Shown piece by piece: positions 1 to 9,462 of a stretch of DNA of 64,000 bases. Both the position numbers and the translations under genes were made by a program. Within the stretch, counting starts at the first letter, position 1. Each line of letters opens with the position of its first letter. Source of the stretch: an uncultured Lachnospiraceae bacterium (GTDB lineage Bacteria > Bacillota > Clostridia > TANB77 > CAG-508); contig CAMEHU010000002.1 of assembly GCA_945917765.1 (NCBI GenBank), positions 1-64,000 on the forward strand. The letters run 5' to 3'. The notes below the pieces were generated by a model. That model did no database searches and was not told the DNA's origin. It was given only the letters and a program-made list of their open reading frames with translations.

Positions 1-55
1 AGTCGGTTATTTTCGATACGTTTGTTAAACTATCTTATATAACAACGTCTCGCAC
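1..55 (-). mobile_element. 5' end of a probable group II intron (partial)
   Basis: Read on the minus strand, the helicase reading frame stops matching its family right after the codons for DEAHNYKN, and the next bases are GTGCG, the 5' consensus of bacterial group II introns. The bases that follow (AAGATAGTTTAACAAAC, then AATAACCGACT) resemble the start of intron domain I in known bacterial introns. No other frame continues the helicase family. The rest of the intron, including any reverse transcriptase, would lie to the left of the window. This is pattern recognition only; a truncation by another insertion remains possible. Confidence 0.55.
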
Positions 56-3000
56 AATTTTTATAATTATGTGCCTCATCTACAAAAATTCTATCGACTC
101 CTAATTCTTCAAAAGTAACAACATCATCTTTCCTTGAAGTGTCATTTAATTTAGCTAATTTTGTTTCTAGTGACTTTTTAGTTTTCATCATCTGCTTAAT
201 AGAAAATTTTTCACCATTATTTCTTTTTAACTCTTCTATTCCTCTTGTTATGTCCTCTATTTCTCTTCTTATCAGTTCAATTTGTCTTTCAACTGACATT
301 GGTATTTTTTCAAATTGAGAATGAGATATTATTACAGCATCATAATCTCCAGTTGCTATTCTAGAACAGAATTTTTTTCGATTGGCAGTTTCAAAATCTT
401 TCTTAGTTGTCACTAAAATGTTAGCACTCGGATAAAGTTGTAGAAATTCTTGTCCAAATTGTTCTACTATATGATTAGGCACTACAAATAAACTTTTATT
501 ACATAATCCTAGTCTTTTAGATTCCATTGCAGCAGCAACCATTTCAAAAGTTTTACCTGCTCCAACTTCATGTGCAAGTAAAGTATTTCCACCATACAAT
601 ATTCTTGCAATAGCATTTATTTGATGTGTTCTTAATGTTATTTCTGGATTCATTCCATCAAAAGAAATATGAGAGCCATCATATTCACGAGGTCTTATAG
701 AATTGAATTGCTCATTATATTTTTTTACTAACCTTTCACGTCTTTCAGGATTTTTCCATATCCATTCATTAAAAGCATTTTTTATTATTTCTTGTTTTGC
801 CTGAGCAATAGCTGTTTCTTTTTTATTTAATTCTGCTACTTTTCTTCCATTTTCATCTTCTTTATAATCATATATCCTTGTATCTTTCAGGTTCAAAGTA
901 TCCTCAATTATTTTATAAGCATTTGTTCTTTGAGTTCCATAAGTGTTATAGGACTTAACATTATATTTATCATAATTTTTTCCTTCAATATTCCATTCTG
1001 ACGTGCTAACCATATAGTGAACCTTTATATTTCTTGATACATTCCATGATGGTTGTAATAAAAAGTCAATGAAATCTTTTATATCACTTTCTGGTATCCA
1101 AGTTGAACCTAATCTGACGCTTATCTCACTAGCTGATAAATCAATTGGTTGTACTTTTCTTAAATATTTTACATTAATATTATATTTTTCATCATTTATT
1201 GCATATTGTTCTGCAATTTTTAATTTTTCTCTTACATTTCCACTTAAATACTCATCAGCAGTAACATATTTTTCCTCACCAGGAACTTTAAATATTTCTC
1301 CCTCCAAATCAGATAATATTTTTTCTTCATCCATTTTACAAAGATCTTTAATAAATGAAATATCAACTCTTGCCTTTTCTGCAATAGACACTATTAAAGC
1401 GTCTATTGCTGTATCTACTTCTGTTATTTTTTCCTTAGGTCTAATTGTTCTTTTGCTAAACATATCTGCTTTTCGAGAAAGATTACCATTTTCATCTAAA
1501 ATCTCTAAAGAACACAATAAATAATAACTTGAGTCATTAGAAAAAGCAGAGTTGTTTCCTCTGCTATTAATTAGTCCATATTTTTTTGTAAAATCGTCGT
1601 ATAAACGATTTAATCTTATTTGTTGATATTTGATATCATCTTCTGGAAAATCATCAGTCTGATACTCTATTAAGGTTCTTACACAATCTCTAATTTCTAT
1701 TAAACCTCTTATCCTATTTTGAGTAGTCTGAGCAAAATCCTGAGGATACATTCTACTATTTTCTCTAAAATATATTTGACCATCCTTTAAAGCATATGAA
1801 AAATTCTTAACATTATAATCTGCAGGAATTGATAAATCTTCCTCTTCTATATCTTCTACTTCATATTCATTAATTTCAGCGTGTATCTTTGGTATTGCAT
1901 CATTCAATCTATCTTTAAGTGAAATACTTTCATCTGAAATACAGGCACTATCCATACCAAAACGACCACTAACCATTTGCATATTTCCCATAATCATATC
2001 TGGATTATCTATAAAATATTTATTCATCTTAATACCATTTTCATCAGTATCAAGATATACCCAGTCAGGTTCAATATCTACCACAGATTCTCTTTTTTGT
2101 AAAAATATAATATCAGATGTCACTTCTGTTCCTGCAGCAGCTTTAAATGTGTCATTAGGTAATCTTATTGCACCAAGTAGGTTAGCTCTTTGAGCTAAAT
2201 ATCTTCTAACGCTCGGATTTTCTTTATCCATTGTGCCTTTACTTGTTATAAATGCAATAACTCCTCCTGGTCTTATTTTATCCAATGTTTTTGCAAAAAA
2301 ATAATCGTGTATTAAAAAATTATATTTATCATATTTTTTATCTAAAACTTTAAATTCACCAAATGGCACATTTCCGATGGCAACATCAAAAAAACTATTA
2401 GGCAAATTGGTATTTTCATAACCTTGAACTACGATACTAGACTTTTGATATAGTTGTTTTGCAATTCTTCCACTAATATTATCCAATTCTATACCATATA
2501 TTTTACAATCATTTAAAGTATTAGGACACATACCAATGAAATTTCCTATACCACAACTTGGTTCTAGAATATTTCCTGTTTTTAGTCCCATATTTTCTAA
2601 TGCTTTATACATTGCTTTTATAACTATTGGAGGAGTATAAAATGCAGTTAATGTTGATTCCTGTGCTTGATTATATTCTGATTCATCGAGAATATTTTTT
2701 AGAATATGATGTTCATTACTCCATGACAAGTTGTTTTCTTCAAATGCCATTGATAGTCCACCCCAACCAACATATTTTGATAAAATATCTTGTTCCTCTT
2801 TTGTTGCCAATCTATTTTCTTCTTCACATTTTTTTAATATTTTTATTGCTTCAATATTATTATTAAATCTATTTTTAGGTGTATCAACACCTAAATTGTC
2901 GTCAGTAATTTTATACTGATTTCTATCCTTCATGCTTATTTCTGGATAAGTATCAAAAGTCGTAGATTGTTTTATCTTCTTTTTTTCAAATTGAGGAATT

Positions 3001-5315
3001 ATTTTTTCTTCAGTTTTATCTTCAATTGCTATTGGTTCTTCAATTTCTTCAATCTCTAACTTTTTTGTTTCTTCTAATACATTTTCTCTTTTTATAAGAT
3101 GGTCATTTGATGGAGTTTCTTTTATTTTTCTATCAAATTCTTCTTTTGATATCTCCCTATTAAATAATGGATAACGATAATCATAAAGTAAAATATTTGT
3201 AATTCCAATATCTAATATTTCATACTCATCTGCACCTAAATAAACCTTATCTCCTAAATGATATTCATATTCTACTGGTAATTCTTCAGTACTTTTAGAT
3301 AATTCATTTACTTTTAAATCAAATTCTCTTTCCTCTTCTTTTTTATCTAGCCACTTAGGATATTCTTCCAATTCCCTTGAATTCAGGTATCTATTTTCTT
3401 TAATTAATTCTTTTATTCTCTTTTCAATATAATTCCATTTAAATAATTGTTTTGTTGCACTAGCCCCAAAATAACCTCTATAAAATGTTATTCCCTTAGC
3501 ATTATGATCTTCTCCAATACCAGAGCCACTAATTGTATAAGAAGAACCTCCTAGTCCATACATACTTTTTAAAAATTCTTGGTTTGACTTAGAAGAAAGA
3601 CTTTTATTAAATTCTTCATATATTAAATATTTTGTTTCTGCACTTCTTTCAGTTAAATATCTATCAACAAACTCTTGAGTGAACTCTAAATCTATTGGAA
3701 CATTCTCTTCATAATTATCAACCAAAGTTAATTGTTCTGTTACAGATTTTAAAGGCTCTATTCTATCGTTTAATTGATTTAAAAGTATCATAGATTCAAT
3801 ATGATTTATCAAATCATTCCATTCGACAAAGCTTTCTGTATTTCTTGATAAGAAATTTCCTTTCCAAAAGAGCATTCCATTATTGAATGTTTTATAGCCA
3901 TACATTTCATCATCTATCATTATTTCTGTGTAATCATTATTGAATAAATTTTTCAAATATTGTAGTCTTTCATCTGTATCTTTTACATTATTAAAATAAT
4001 CTCTAATGCTACTATTTTTCTCTTTTTTATGAGGAGATTTTGCAATAATTTGATTGATTTTTTCGTCTACTACAACATAAAAAGAACGATTTGATTCGTC
4101 CTTTTCATAATTATTTAAGTATAGATTAGTTCGTTTATCACTATCTCTTCGGCTGATGCTTTCAAGTTGTTCATTAGTGCTACCCATTTCATTTGATTTG
4201 TTTGTTTCAATGATTCGGTCACGTTCTCTTTTATCTTCATTTCTGACATTATTTTCTCTAATCTGCTCTCTGCTTGATTCTGTATCTCTATCAAATGCTG
4301 TGTTAATTTGTTCTCCATTAGCAAGGTTGTGTACAATGCCTTCTTCTGTTCTTTCAAATACTTCAATCTCATCATTGCGTATTTCCCCATTGCTTGAATA
4401 TTCTGATTCTTGGTTTCTAGAACTAAGTCTGGTATCTCGTAATCTCCCTGTCTTGTATAAGTTATCATTGCCATCAAAATCACTCCTCTCAATAACATTT
4501 TTAATTTCACTATAATCATATTCCTTATTTGAATCAAATTCAAATGTGTGAATTTTTTCAATTTCATTTACTCTTAACTTTTTTATAGTAGAGTATATTT
4601 CTTTTAAGCCCATCTCTGTAATTTCACTTGTAGCTATTCCCAATCTTGTAATAGTATCATAACTATCAAAAGCTTTAACATAAACAAAATCATTTTCTTG
4701 AAAATATTCATTTGGGTTTATGCCACATCTATTCATAATTGAATAAGCAATACTATTTGATAAAATTATTTGAAATACATTTTTGATTTCATCATTATCT
4801 GCATTTTCAAAAGCACTATTATCTTTATATAAAATAAAATCAGATAAATAATCCGTCATATTATCTTCAGCAATAATTTTTGATACAGAGTTTATTGTTT
4901 CTGCTAAATTACTTTTATTTTCTAATACTCCATATTTATTTTCTAAGGATTCAATGATATCATTTTCATATATTTTAGGAACTGACCATAATCTAAGACT
5001 TTTACCATATTTACTGCTTGTATCAGATATATCGAATACATACTTTAATGTTGTATAACCCTTATCATAATCTATCAATGCTATTCCTTTTGAACCTCTA
5101 TTCACCCATCTTCCAACATTACGATTCCAAGTATCTATACCAGCACATGCCTTTGCCTCTGGTCTTTGTGCGTAAATTAAAACTTGATCATTGAATGAAT
5201 ATTTATAGTTATTAGAGGCTGTTTTTAAAAATTTCATCCAATCAATAGGACTATTACTTATTTCAGTCAATGTCTCTCCATATAAATCAGTTATAAACTT
5301 AAGTTTAGCTGCCAC
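30..5315 (-). CDS. Giant DNA methylase/helicase of a conjugative element, interrupted at its 3' end
   Basis: This is the large SNF2-type helicase with an N6-adenine methylase domain found in Tn1549-like integrative elements and plasmids of Clostridia. The N-terminus carries the family block with YKYSFNDQVLIYAQRPEA. A methylase SAM motif (EPSCGIGNFIG) lies near residue 920 and an NPPY-like catalytic motif in the form GNVPFGEF near 990. A helicase Walker A (HEVGAGKT) lies near 1590 and DEAH near 1750. The C-terminal helicase lobe is missing: family sequence ends at base 56, where a group II intron seems to begin, and a stop follows at 30. The GTG at 5315, seven bases after GGAGGT, fits the family N-terminus better than the upstream ATG at 5336. 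Splicing could restore the protein. Confidence 0.85.
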   Translation of the reverse strand: MAAKLKFITDLYGETLTEISNSPIDWMKFLKTASNNYKYSFNDQVLIYAQRPEAKACAGIDTWNRNVGRWVNRGSKGIALIDYDKGYTTLKYVFDISDTSSKYGKSLRLWSVPKIYENDIIESLENKYGVLENKSNLAETINSVSKIIAEDNMTDYLSDFILYKDNSAFENADNDEIKNVFQIILSNSIAYSIMNRCGINPNEYFQENDFVYVKAFDSYDTITRLGIATSEITEMGLKEIYSTIKKLRVNEIEKIHTFEFDSNKEYDYSEIKNVIERSDFDGNDNLYKTGRLRDTRLSSRNQESEYSSNGEIRNDEIEVFERTEEGIVHNLANGEQINTAFDRDTESSREQIRENNVRNEDKRERDRIIETNKSNEMGSTNEQLESISRRDSDKRTNLYLNNYEKDESNRSFYVVVDEKINQIIAKSPHKKEKNSSIRDYFNNVKDTDERLQYLKNLFNNDYTEIMIDDEMYGYKTFNNGMLFWKGNFLSRNTESFVEWNDLINHIESMILLNQLNDRIEPLKSVTEQLTLVDNYEENVPIDLEFTQEFVDRYLTERSAETKYLIYEEFNKSLSSKSNQEFLKSMYGLGGSSYTISGSGIGEDHNAKGITFYRGYFGASATKQLFKWNYIEKRIKELIKENRYLNSRELEEYPKWLDKKEEEREFDLKVNELSKSTEELPVEYEYHLGDKVYLGADEYEILDIGITNILLYDYRYPLFNREISKEEFDRKIKETPSNDHLIKRENVLEETKKLEIEEIEEPIAIEDKTEEKIIPQFEKKKIKQSTTFDTYPEISMKDRNQYKITDDNLGVDTPKNRFNNNIEAIKILKKCEEENRLATKEEQDILSKYVGWGGLSMAFEENNLSWSNEHHILKNILDESEYNQAQESTLTAFYTPPIVIKAMYKALENMGLKTGNILEPSCGIGNFIGMCPNTLNDCKIYGIELDNISGRIAKQLYQKSSIVVQGYENTNLPNSFFDVAIGNVPFGEFKVLDKKYDKYNFLIHDYFFAKTLDKIRPGGVIAFITSKGTMDKENPSVRRYLAQRANLLGAIRLPNDTFKAAAGTEVTSDIIFLQKRESVVDIEPDWVYLDTDENGIKMNKYFIDNPDMIMGNMQMVSGRFGMDSACISDESISLKDRLNDAIPKIHAEINEYEVEDIEEEDLSIPADYNVKNFSYALKDGQIYFRENSRMYPQDFAQTTQNRIRGLIEIRDCVRTLIEYQTDDFPEDDIKYQQIRLNRLYDDFTKKYGLINSRGNNSAFSNDSSYYLLCSLEILDENGNLSRKADMFSKRTIRPKEKITEVDTAIDALIVSIAEKARVDISFIKDLCKMDEEKILSDLEGEIFKVPGEEKYVTADEYLSGNVREKLKIAEQYAINDEKYNINVKYLRKVQPIDLSASEISVRLGSTWIPESDIKDFIDFLLQPSWNVSRNIKVHYMVSTSEWNIEGKNYDKYNVKSYNTYGTQRTNAYKIIEDTLNLKDTRIYDYKEDENGRKVAELNKKETAIAQAKQEIIKNAFNEWIWKNPERRERLVKKYNEQFNSIRPREYDGSHISFDGMNPEITLRTHQINAIARILYGGNTLLAHEVGAGKTFEMVAAAMESKRLGLCNKSLFVVPNHIVEQFGQEFLQLYPSANILVTTKKDFETANRKKFCSRIATGDYDAVIISHSQFEKIPMSVERQIELIRREIEDITRGIEELKRNNGEKFSIKQMMKTKKSLETKLAKLNDTSRKDDVVTFEELGVDRIFVDEAHNYKNCARRCYIR

Positions 5316-5351
5316 TTTCCACACCTCCATTTCCATATGCTATAACAATTA

Positions 5352-5687
5352 TCATTCATTTTTGCTTCGCTCTTCTTTAATTTTATTTCTTACTTCTAGA
5401 AGTACTGCATAGTAATTATTTGTTGTAATAGTTCCATCTACTGCATATAACAAAATATCTATCATTTTTCCAGCTTCATTTGGATAAAATCTCATTTCAA
5501 CTAAATTTTTCTCATTTTCATTCGTAATTGGAATACTATATCTCAATAGTTTTTCCTTTAATTTAGTTACTTTCTCTTTTTCTATTAAACTTGTACTTTC
5601 TATTTTTGATATAAATTCTATTAATGAATTAAAAGTATCTATAGTTACTTTCAACCTAATTGGTGGAACTTTATTTTGATACGCCAT
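5352..5687 (-). CDS. Hypothetical protein of the conjugative element
   Basis: A 111-residue, soluble-looking protein encoded just upstream of the helicase on the same strand. It has no signal peptide or membrane segment. The start has an AAGG-type ribosome binding site. The mix of hydrophobic and charged residues, with a Lys/Glu-rich C-terminus, suggests a small alpha/beta protein. I do not recognise the family. Its position between the surface-protein genes and the helicase suggests an accessory gene of the mobile element. Confidence 0.6.
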   Translation of the reverse strand: MAYQNKVPPIRLKVTIDTFNSLIEFISKIESTSLIEKEKVTKLKEKLLRYSIPITNENEKNLVEMRFYPNEAGKMIDILLYAVDGTITTNNYYAVLLEVRNKIKEERSKNE

Positions 5688-5708
5688 TAATCATACCTTC
5701 TTTCTTTT

Positions 5709-5945
5709 TTAATTTTCTTTATGGCCACTCAAAAATTCTATAAATAATTGAGATGTCTTATTATTATTCTTTTTTACTAATTCCCATAAGTCAGAAATAA
5801 TATAAAAGTCTGACATTGTTAAATTAGGAATATTTCTTACTACTTTTATATCTAATGTTGCTATTTTTTTGCTTGTATTAAATCCAGCATTAAATAGTTT
5901 TTCAAATGCTTTTGATATATTATTTAAATTATATTTTTCTTCCAA
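5709..5945 (-). CDS. Small hypothetical protein of the conjugative element
   Basis: A 78-residue protein, predicted helical and cytoplasmic, starting with TTG six bases after a perfect AGGAGG. It lies 10 bases after the sortase gene and 21 bases before the next small gene, so the three are probably one transcript. I do not recognise a family. The strong ribosome binding site and tight packing support it being real. Confidence 0.6.
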   Translation of the reverse strand: MEEKYNLNNISKAFEKLFNAGFNTSKKIATLDIKVVRNIPNLTMSDFYIISDLWELVKKNNNKTSQLFIEFLSGHKEN

Positions 5946-5955
5946 ATTAATCCTC

Positions 5956-6615
5956 CTAAACCTTTTCTACTAACTCACAAATATAGATAATTTGTTTATT
6001 AGTGTTGTGTCTGCAAGTAATTAAAGTTAAAGTGCTTTTTTCAGCGTTTCTAACAATATTAGCAGTTCCTGTTTTTTCTATATCGTATTGATTAACAACT
6101 TTGTATTTGTACTCGCTACCTCCATAAAAAATACTAACTTCATCATCTGTTTCCAATTTATATAAGTTCTTAAAAAATGCCGTTCTACCACTACCAGAAT
6201 GTCCTGCTAGTATAACATTTCCATTTTCCTTATCTGGCATATCAGATTCATTAAGTATTAAAATATTTCGATTAACATTGTTATAATAACTACCTTTACT
6301 TGCTAGACCTTTTTCAAGTCCTATCTTTGGTATTTTAATAACTGCAATATAATCAACCTTTTTAGTTTGAGTTGTAGTTGGCTTTTGTTGTTCTTCTTGC
6401 TCTTTTTCTTCGGTTGGTGTTGTTTCATCAGTTATTTCTTTTTGTTCTTCGTAAAAAGTATCTATTAAATTTTCTTCATTTTGATTTTGAAGATAATTGT
6501 ATAGATATTTACCTCCAACTATTCCAATTCCAACAACAATTAGCAAAGAGCCAACTATTATAAGTTGACTCTTACTAACCTTTCTATCTTTATTTTTGTT
6601 TTTTCTTTTTAACAT
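5956..6615 (-). CDS. Sortase (transpeptidase)
   Basis: A sortase with one N-terminal membrane anchor (about residues 18-42) and an acidic/Gln-rich linker, followed by the catalytic barrel. The catalytic His lies in LAGHSGSGRTAFF, the Cys in TLITCRHN, and an Arg in the same stretch. It overlaps the 3' end of the adhesin gene upstream by 26 bases, so the two are translationally coupled; that protein is the obvious substrate. ATG at 6615 is preferred over the upstream TTG because GGAG sits at proper spacing. The exact class cannot be settled from motifs alone. Confidence 0.88.
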   Translation of the reverse strand: MLKRKNKNKDRKVSKSQLIIVGSLLIVVGIGIVGGKYLYNYLQNQNEENLIDTFYEEQKEITDETTPTEEKEQEEQQKPTTTQTKKVDYIAVIKIPKIGLEKGLASKGSYYNNVNRNILILNESDMPDKENGNVILAGHSGSGRTAFFKNLYKLETDDEVSIFYGGSEYKYKVVNQYDIEKTGTANIVRNAEKSTLTLITCRHNTNKQIIYICELVEKV

Positions 6616-9313
6616 AGACAATTACTCCTATTCCTCCAAGAGTTAGTAATGCTCCGACAATTTCAATAATATGAGTATCAGTAATTCCTGTACTAGGAAC
6701 TTCAATTACTACTTTTTCATCAGTCATTGTTGCCTTAACTACTTTTCCATCTTCTAAAATTTCAAAATACATTCTTTCAGGATTTAAAGTGTAACCCTCT
6801 GGGGCTTCTTTCTCCAAAATATAGTATTTTCCATATCTAATTTCTGGAATAGTAATTTTACCATTTTCGTCTGTTCTACCACTAAAAATAAGTTCATCTT
6901 TTTCGTTATAGATTTCAATTAGTGTGTTAGGTAATGGTTCTCCTGTTGATACATCAGTCTTTGTAAATTCAAGAGTTCCAGTAATAGGTTTATCTTTCAT
7001 TTCAGCCTTTGTAATTTCTCCATTTTCTTTTAATTCAAAATAGATTTTTTCATCTGTAATTGTATAACCTGTTGCAGCCTCTTTCTCAATGATATAGTAT
7101 TTTCCAACTTTTAAGTCTGTAATAATTACTTTACCATCTTTGTCAGTTTTACCAGTAAAGATTAGTTCATCATTTTCATTATAGATTTCAATGATTGTAT
7201 CTGGAATAACATCTCCATTTACAAGATCTGTTTTAGTAAATTCCAAAGTACCTTTCTTTAAGTAGTTTAAATTACTGTATGATTCAAAAACTATTGGTGT
7301 TTCATCATTTACTTCTTTTAATTCAAAATAGTGTTTATTATTATCTAATACATATTCATCTTGTGTTTTTACTTCGATTAAATAGTATTTTCCAAGAGGT
7401 AATTTTTTTGAAATTGCATAACCATTTTTGTCAGTTGTAATAGTATCTACTTTTGTGCCTTTTTCATAATAAAGATGATTTCCATCAGCAGATTTAATAT
7501 CTTCTTCTGCATAGATTTCAAATGTTACGCCACTTAATTTTTTATCTTTGTAAGTGTATTTACCATCTTTAATTACTAAATTTTCTCCTGTTTTCTTAAT
7601 TTCAAGTTGACCTTTTATTGGTGTGTTTTTATAAGTTACTGTTATAAAAGCACCATAAGTTGTATATGAATAATGAGTATCATTTCCTATTGTGAATTTT
7701 AAGCCATCTTTGTCTTTTAAATAACCATTAGGAGCAGATACCTCAATCAATTTATAATTTCCAGCAGGTAGTTTTAAGTAAGTTATCATTTTGCCATTTT
7801 CATCTGTTTTGAACTCACTATAAACTTTTCCACCAACATATTGAGAAACATATTGATTTGTATCAGTATTAAAAATCTTGAAAGTTGTATTTGCAATAGC
7901 AATAGTCTTTCCAGTTTCGCTATCAACTTTGATTACTTGAAGATAAGCATATAGTGTATTATTTAAAATATTGTAATATTGTTCTTTTTCGCTTGTTTCA
8001 TTTACTGTGATATAGAAATCATAAATCTTTTCATATCCAGTTGTTGTATTTACTTGATGGAACTTCCATACACCATAAGGTAAGTTCAATGAAGCATAAC
8101 CATTTTTATCTGTTGTGATTTCTCCATATTTATTACCATTTGGATAATAGATTTCAAAAGTAATACCTTTTTCTGCATTTAAGAAAGTAGTGTTTCCATC
8201 TACTTGTTCATATTGTTTTAAAATACTAACATAGTTTTTAATTACTTTTTCTACTACATCAACACTAGCAGATTCTTTGCCTTTAATATCAACATTGTAT
8301 CTTGTTGTATCAAGTTCATAACCCTCACTAGGTTTTATTTCTTGTAAATAATAATCATTCCAAGATAATACTGCATTACTCTTGAAATAACCATTTTCAT
8401 CAGTAACTACTGTTGTTACTAATCTTCCTGTTGAAGTTTCATAAACACCATATTCAGCACCCTTTAAAGTTGCTTGTCCTTGTGCATTACCTGTTTCGCT
8501 ATCCTTTTTATGTCCTTCAACAAATGATGTGTAAGAATTAACTCTTACTTTTGCAATTACTGGATCAGTAGTTCCTGGCACCATCATATGTTGGAAACCA
8601 TCTCCAACAAAAAACTTATAGCCAGAATTATATGGCATTTTTTTAGATAAAGTTAAGTCAATATTTCCACTTTGTGTTGGCTTAATTATTAACTTGTTAC
8701 CATCAATATTATAATCTGCTCCACTTACGCTTACGGAATAATTTGATAATACATTATTTGTATCAGTTAGAGTAATAGTTTCTCCTACTTGTGCTTTATA
8801 AACTCCACCATTAAATGATGGTCTATCATAATGATGAGCAATTAAGTTTTCAATTTGTGCTTTCTCGTTTGATACATCAAAAGTATCTCCTTTTCCCCAG
8901 CGAGCAGTATGGAATGTTGTGTTAGCACCACTGCCAACTATTAAATCCCACATCATACCTTGTGTTGCTGCTCTATATTGCAAAGTTTGGTGTCCTGGAT
9001 AAGTATATCCATAATAACCAATTAAAAGCAATCTTTCTTTTATTGAATTAGGTAAATTAACATCTTCCCAAGTTCCTTGGTTATAATTTACTCCTTCTTT
9101 TGTGTTTGGTTGAATACAATATGCAACTTCTCCATCTATATCATAAAGCGTATAATGCCATGAATGGTGGTCACTTCCATCTGCCTTTGCTCTATCATAC
9201 CAATATCCAGAATCCGTTTGAGTTAATGTTGCTGCACTTACTGCGTGTGCATTAACAGTAAATCCAACTAATAATCCTATTGTTAACAATAAGGTTTTTG
9301 TAAATTTTTTCAT
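6590..9313 (-). CDS. Sortase-anchored thioester/SpaA-like surface adhesin
   Basis: A 907-residue wall protein. It has a signal peptide (about residues 1-28), then a likely thioester domain: Cys in AYCIQPN and Gln in AATQGMMWDL are spaced as in Gram-positive thioester adhesins that bind host surfaces covalently. A series of SpaA/CnaB-type prealbumin domains follows, each ending in a variant of YY(I/L)xEKxAPxGY, the E-box of intramolecular isopeptide bonds. The last two domains are near-duplicates. The C-terminus is VPSTG, a hydrophobic helix and KKKKQK, a sortase signal. The ATG at 9313 follows AGGAGG at good spacing; the open frame extends 18 codons further. It is probably a mating-aid or colonisation adhesin carried by the element. 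Confidence 0.9.
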   Translation of the reverse strand: MKKFTKTLLLTIGLLVGFTVNAHAVSAATLTQTDSGYWYDRAKADGSDHHSWHYTLYDIDGEVAYCIQPNTKEGVNYNQGTWEDVNLPNSIKERLLLIGYYGYTYPGHQTLQYRAATQGMMWDLIVGSGANTTFHTARWGKGDTFDVSNEKAQIENLIAHHYDRPSFNGGVYKAQVGETITLTDTNNVLSNYSVSVSGADYNIDGNKLIIKPTQSGNIDLTLSKKMPYNSGYKFFVGDGFQHMMVPGTTDPVIAKVRVNSYTSFVEGHKKDSETGNAQGQATLKGAEYGVYETSTGRLVTTVVTDENGYFKSNAVLSWNDYYLQEIKPSEGYELDTTRYNVDIKGKESASVDVVEKVIKNYVSILKQYEQVDGNTTFLNAEKGITFEIYYPNGNKYGEITTDKNGYASLNLPYGVWKFHQVNTTTGYEKIYDFYITVNETSEKEQYYNILNNTLYAYLQVIKVDSETGKTIAIANTTFKIFNTDTNQYVSQYVGGKVYSEFKTDENGKMITYLKLPAGNYKLIEVSAPNGYLKDKDGLKFTIGNDTHYSYTTYGAFITVTYKNTPIKGQLEIKKTGENLVIKDGKYTYKDKKLSGVTFEIYAEEDIKSADGNHLYYEKGTKVDTITTDKNGYAISKKLPLGKYYLIEVKTQDEYVLDNNKHYFELKEVNDETPIVFESYSNLNYLKKGTLEFTKTDLVNGDVIPDTIIEIYNENDELIFTGKTDKDGKVIITDLKVGKYYIIEKEAATGYTITDEKIYFELKENGEITKAEMKDKPITGTLEFTKTDVSTGEPLPNTLIEIYNEKDELIFSGRTDENGKITIPEIRYGKYYILEKEAPEGYTLNPERMYFEILEDGKVVKATMTDEKVVIEVPSTGITDTHIIEIVGALLTLGGIGVIVYVKKKKQK

Positions 9314-9364
9314 CTCATTTCCTCCTCTCTTGAACATCTGCCCGAGATGATACAGGCAGAATAG

Positions 9365-9392
9365 CAAAAAAGCACTAACATTACGATTAGTG
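9365..9392 (-). terminator. Terminator-like hairpin in the adhesin leader
   Basis: On the minus strand the perfect stem GCACTAA/TTAGTGC is followed by TTTTTT. It lies between the upstream gene and the adhesin start. A second hairpin with CTGCC/GGCAG arms sits between it and the ribosome binding site. Confidence 0.6.
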
Positions 9393-9434
9393 CAAATAAT
9401 AATATTTTTAACATTTAATTTCCCTCACTTTCCG

Positions 9435-9462
9435 AAAAAAAATGACTCTTTGTTAAGAGCCA
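9435..9462 (-). terminator. Intrinsic terminator
   Basis: The stem GGCTCTT/AAGAGTC is followed by a run of eight T on the minus strand, directly after the stop codon of the membrane protein gene. Confidence 0.75.

Noticed and set aside
30..56. Helicase truncation read as a simple frameshift
   Set aside because: Neither alternative frame restores family sequence after DEAHNYKN, whereas an intron 5' consensus begins at that point.
4115..4567. Alternative 150-codon frame inside the helicase gene
   Set aside because: It overlaps a well-conserved long gene, has no start signals, and its composition is that of an out-of-frame shadow.
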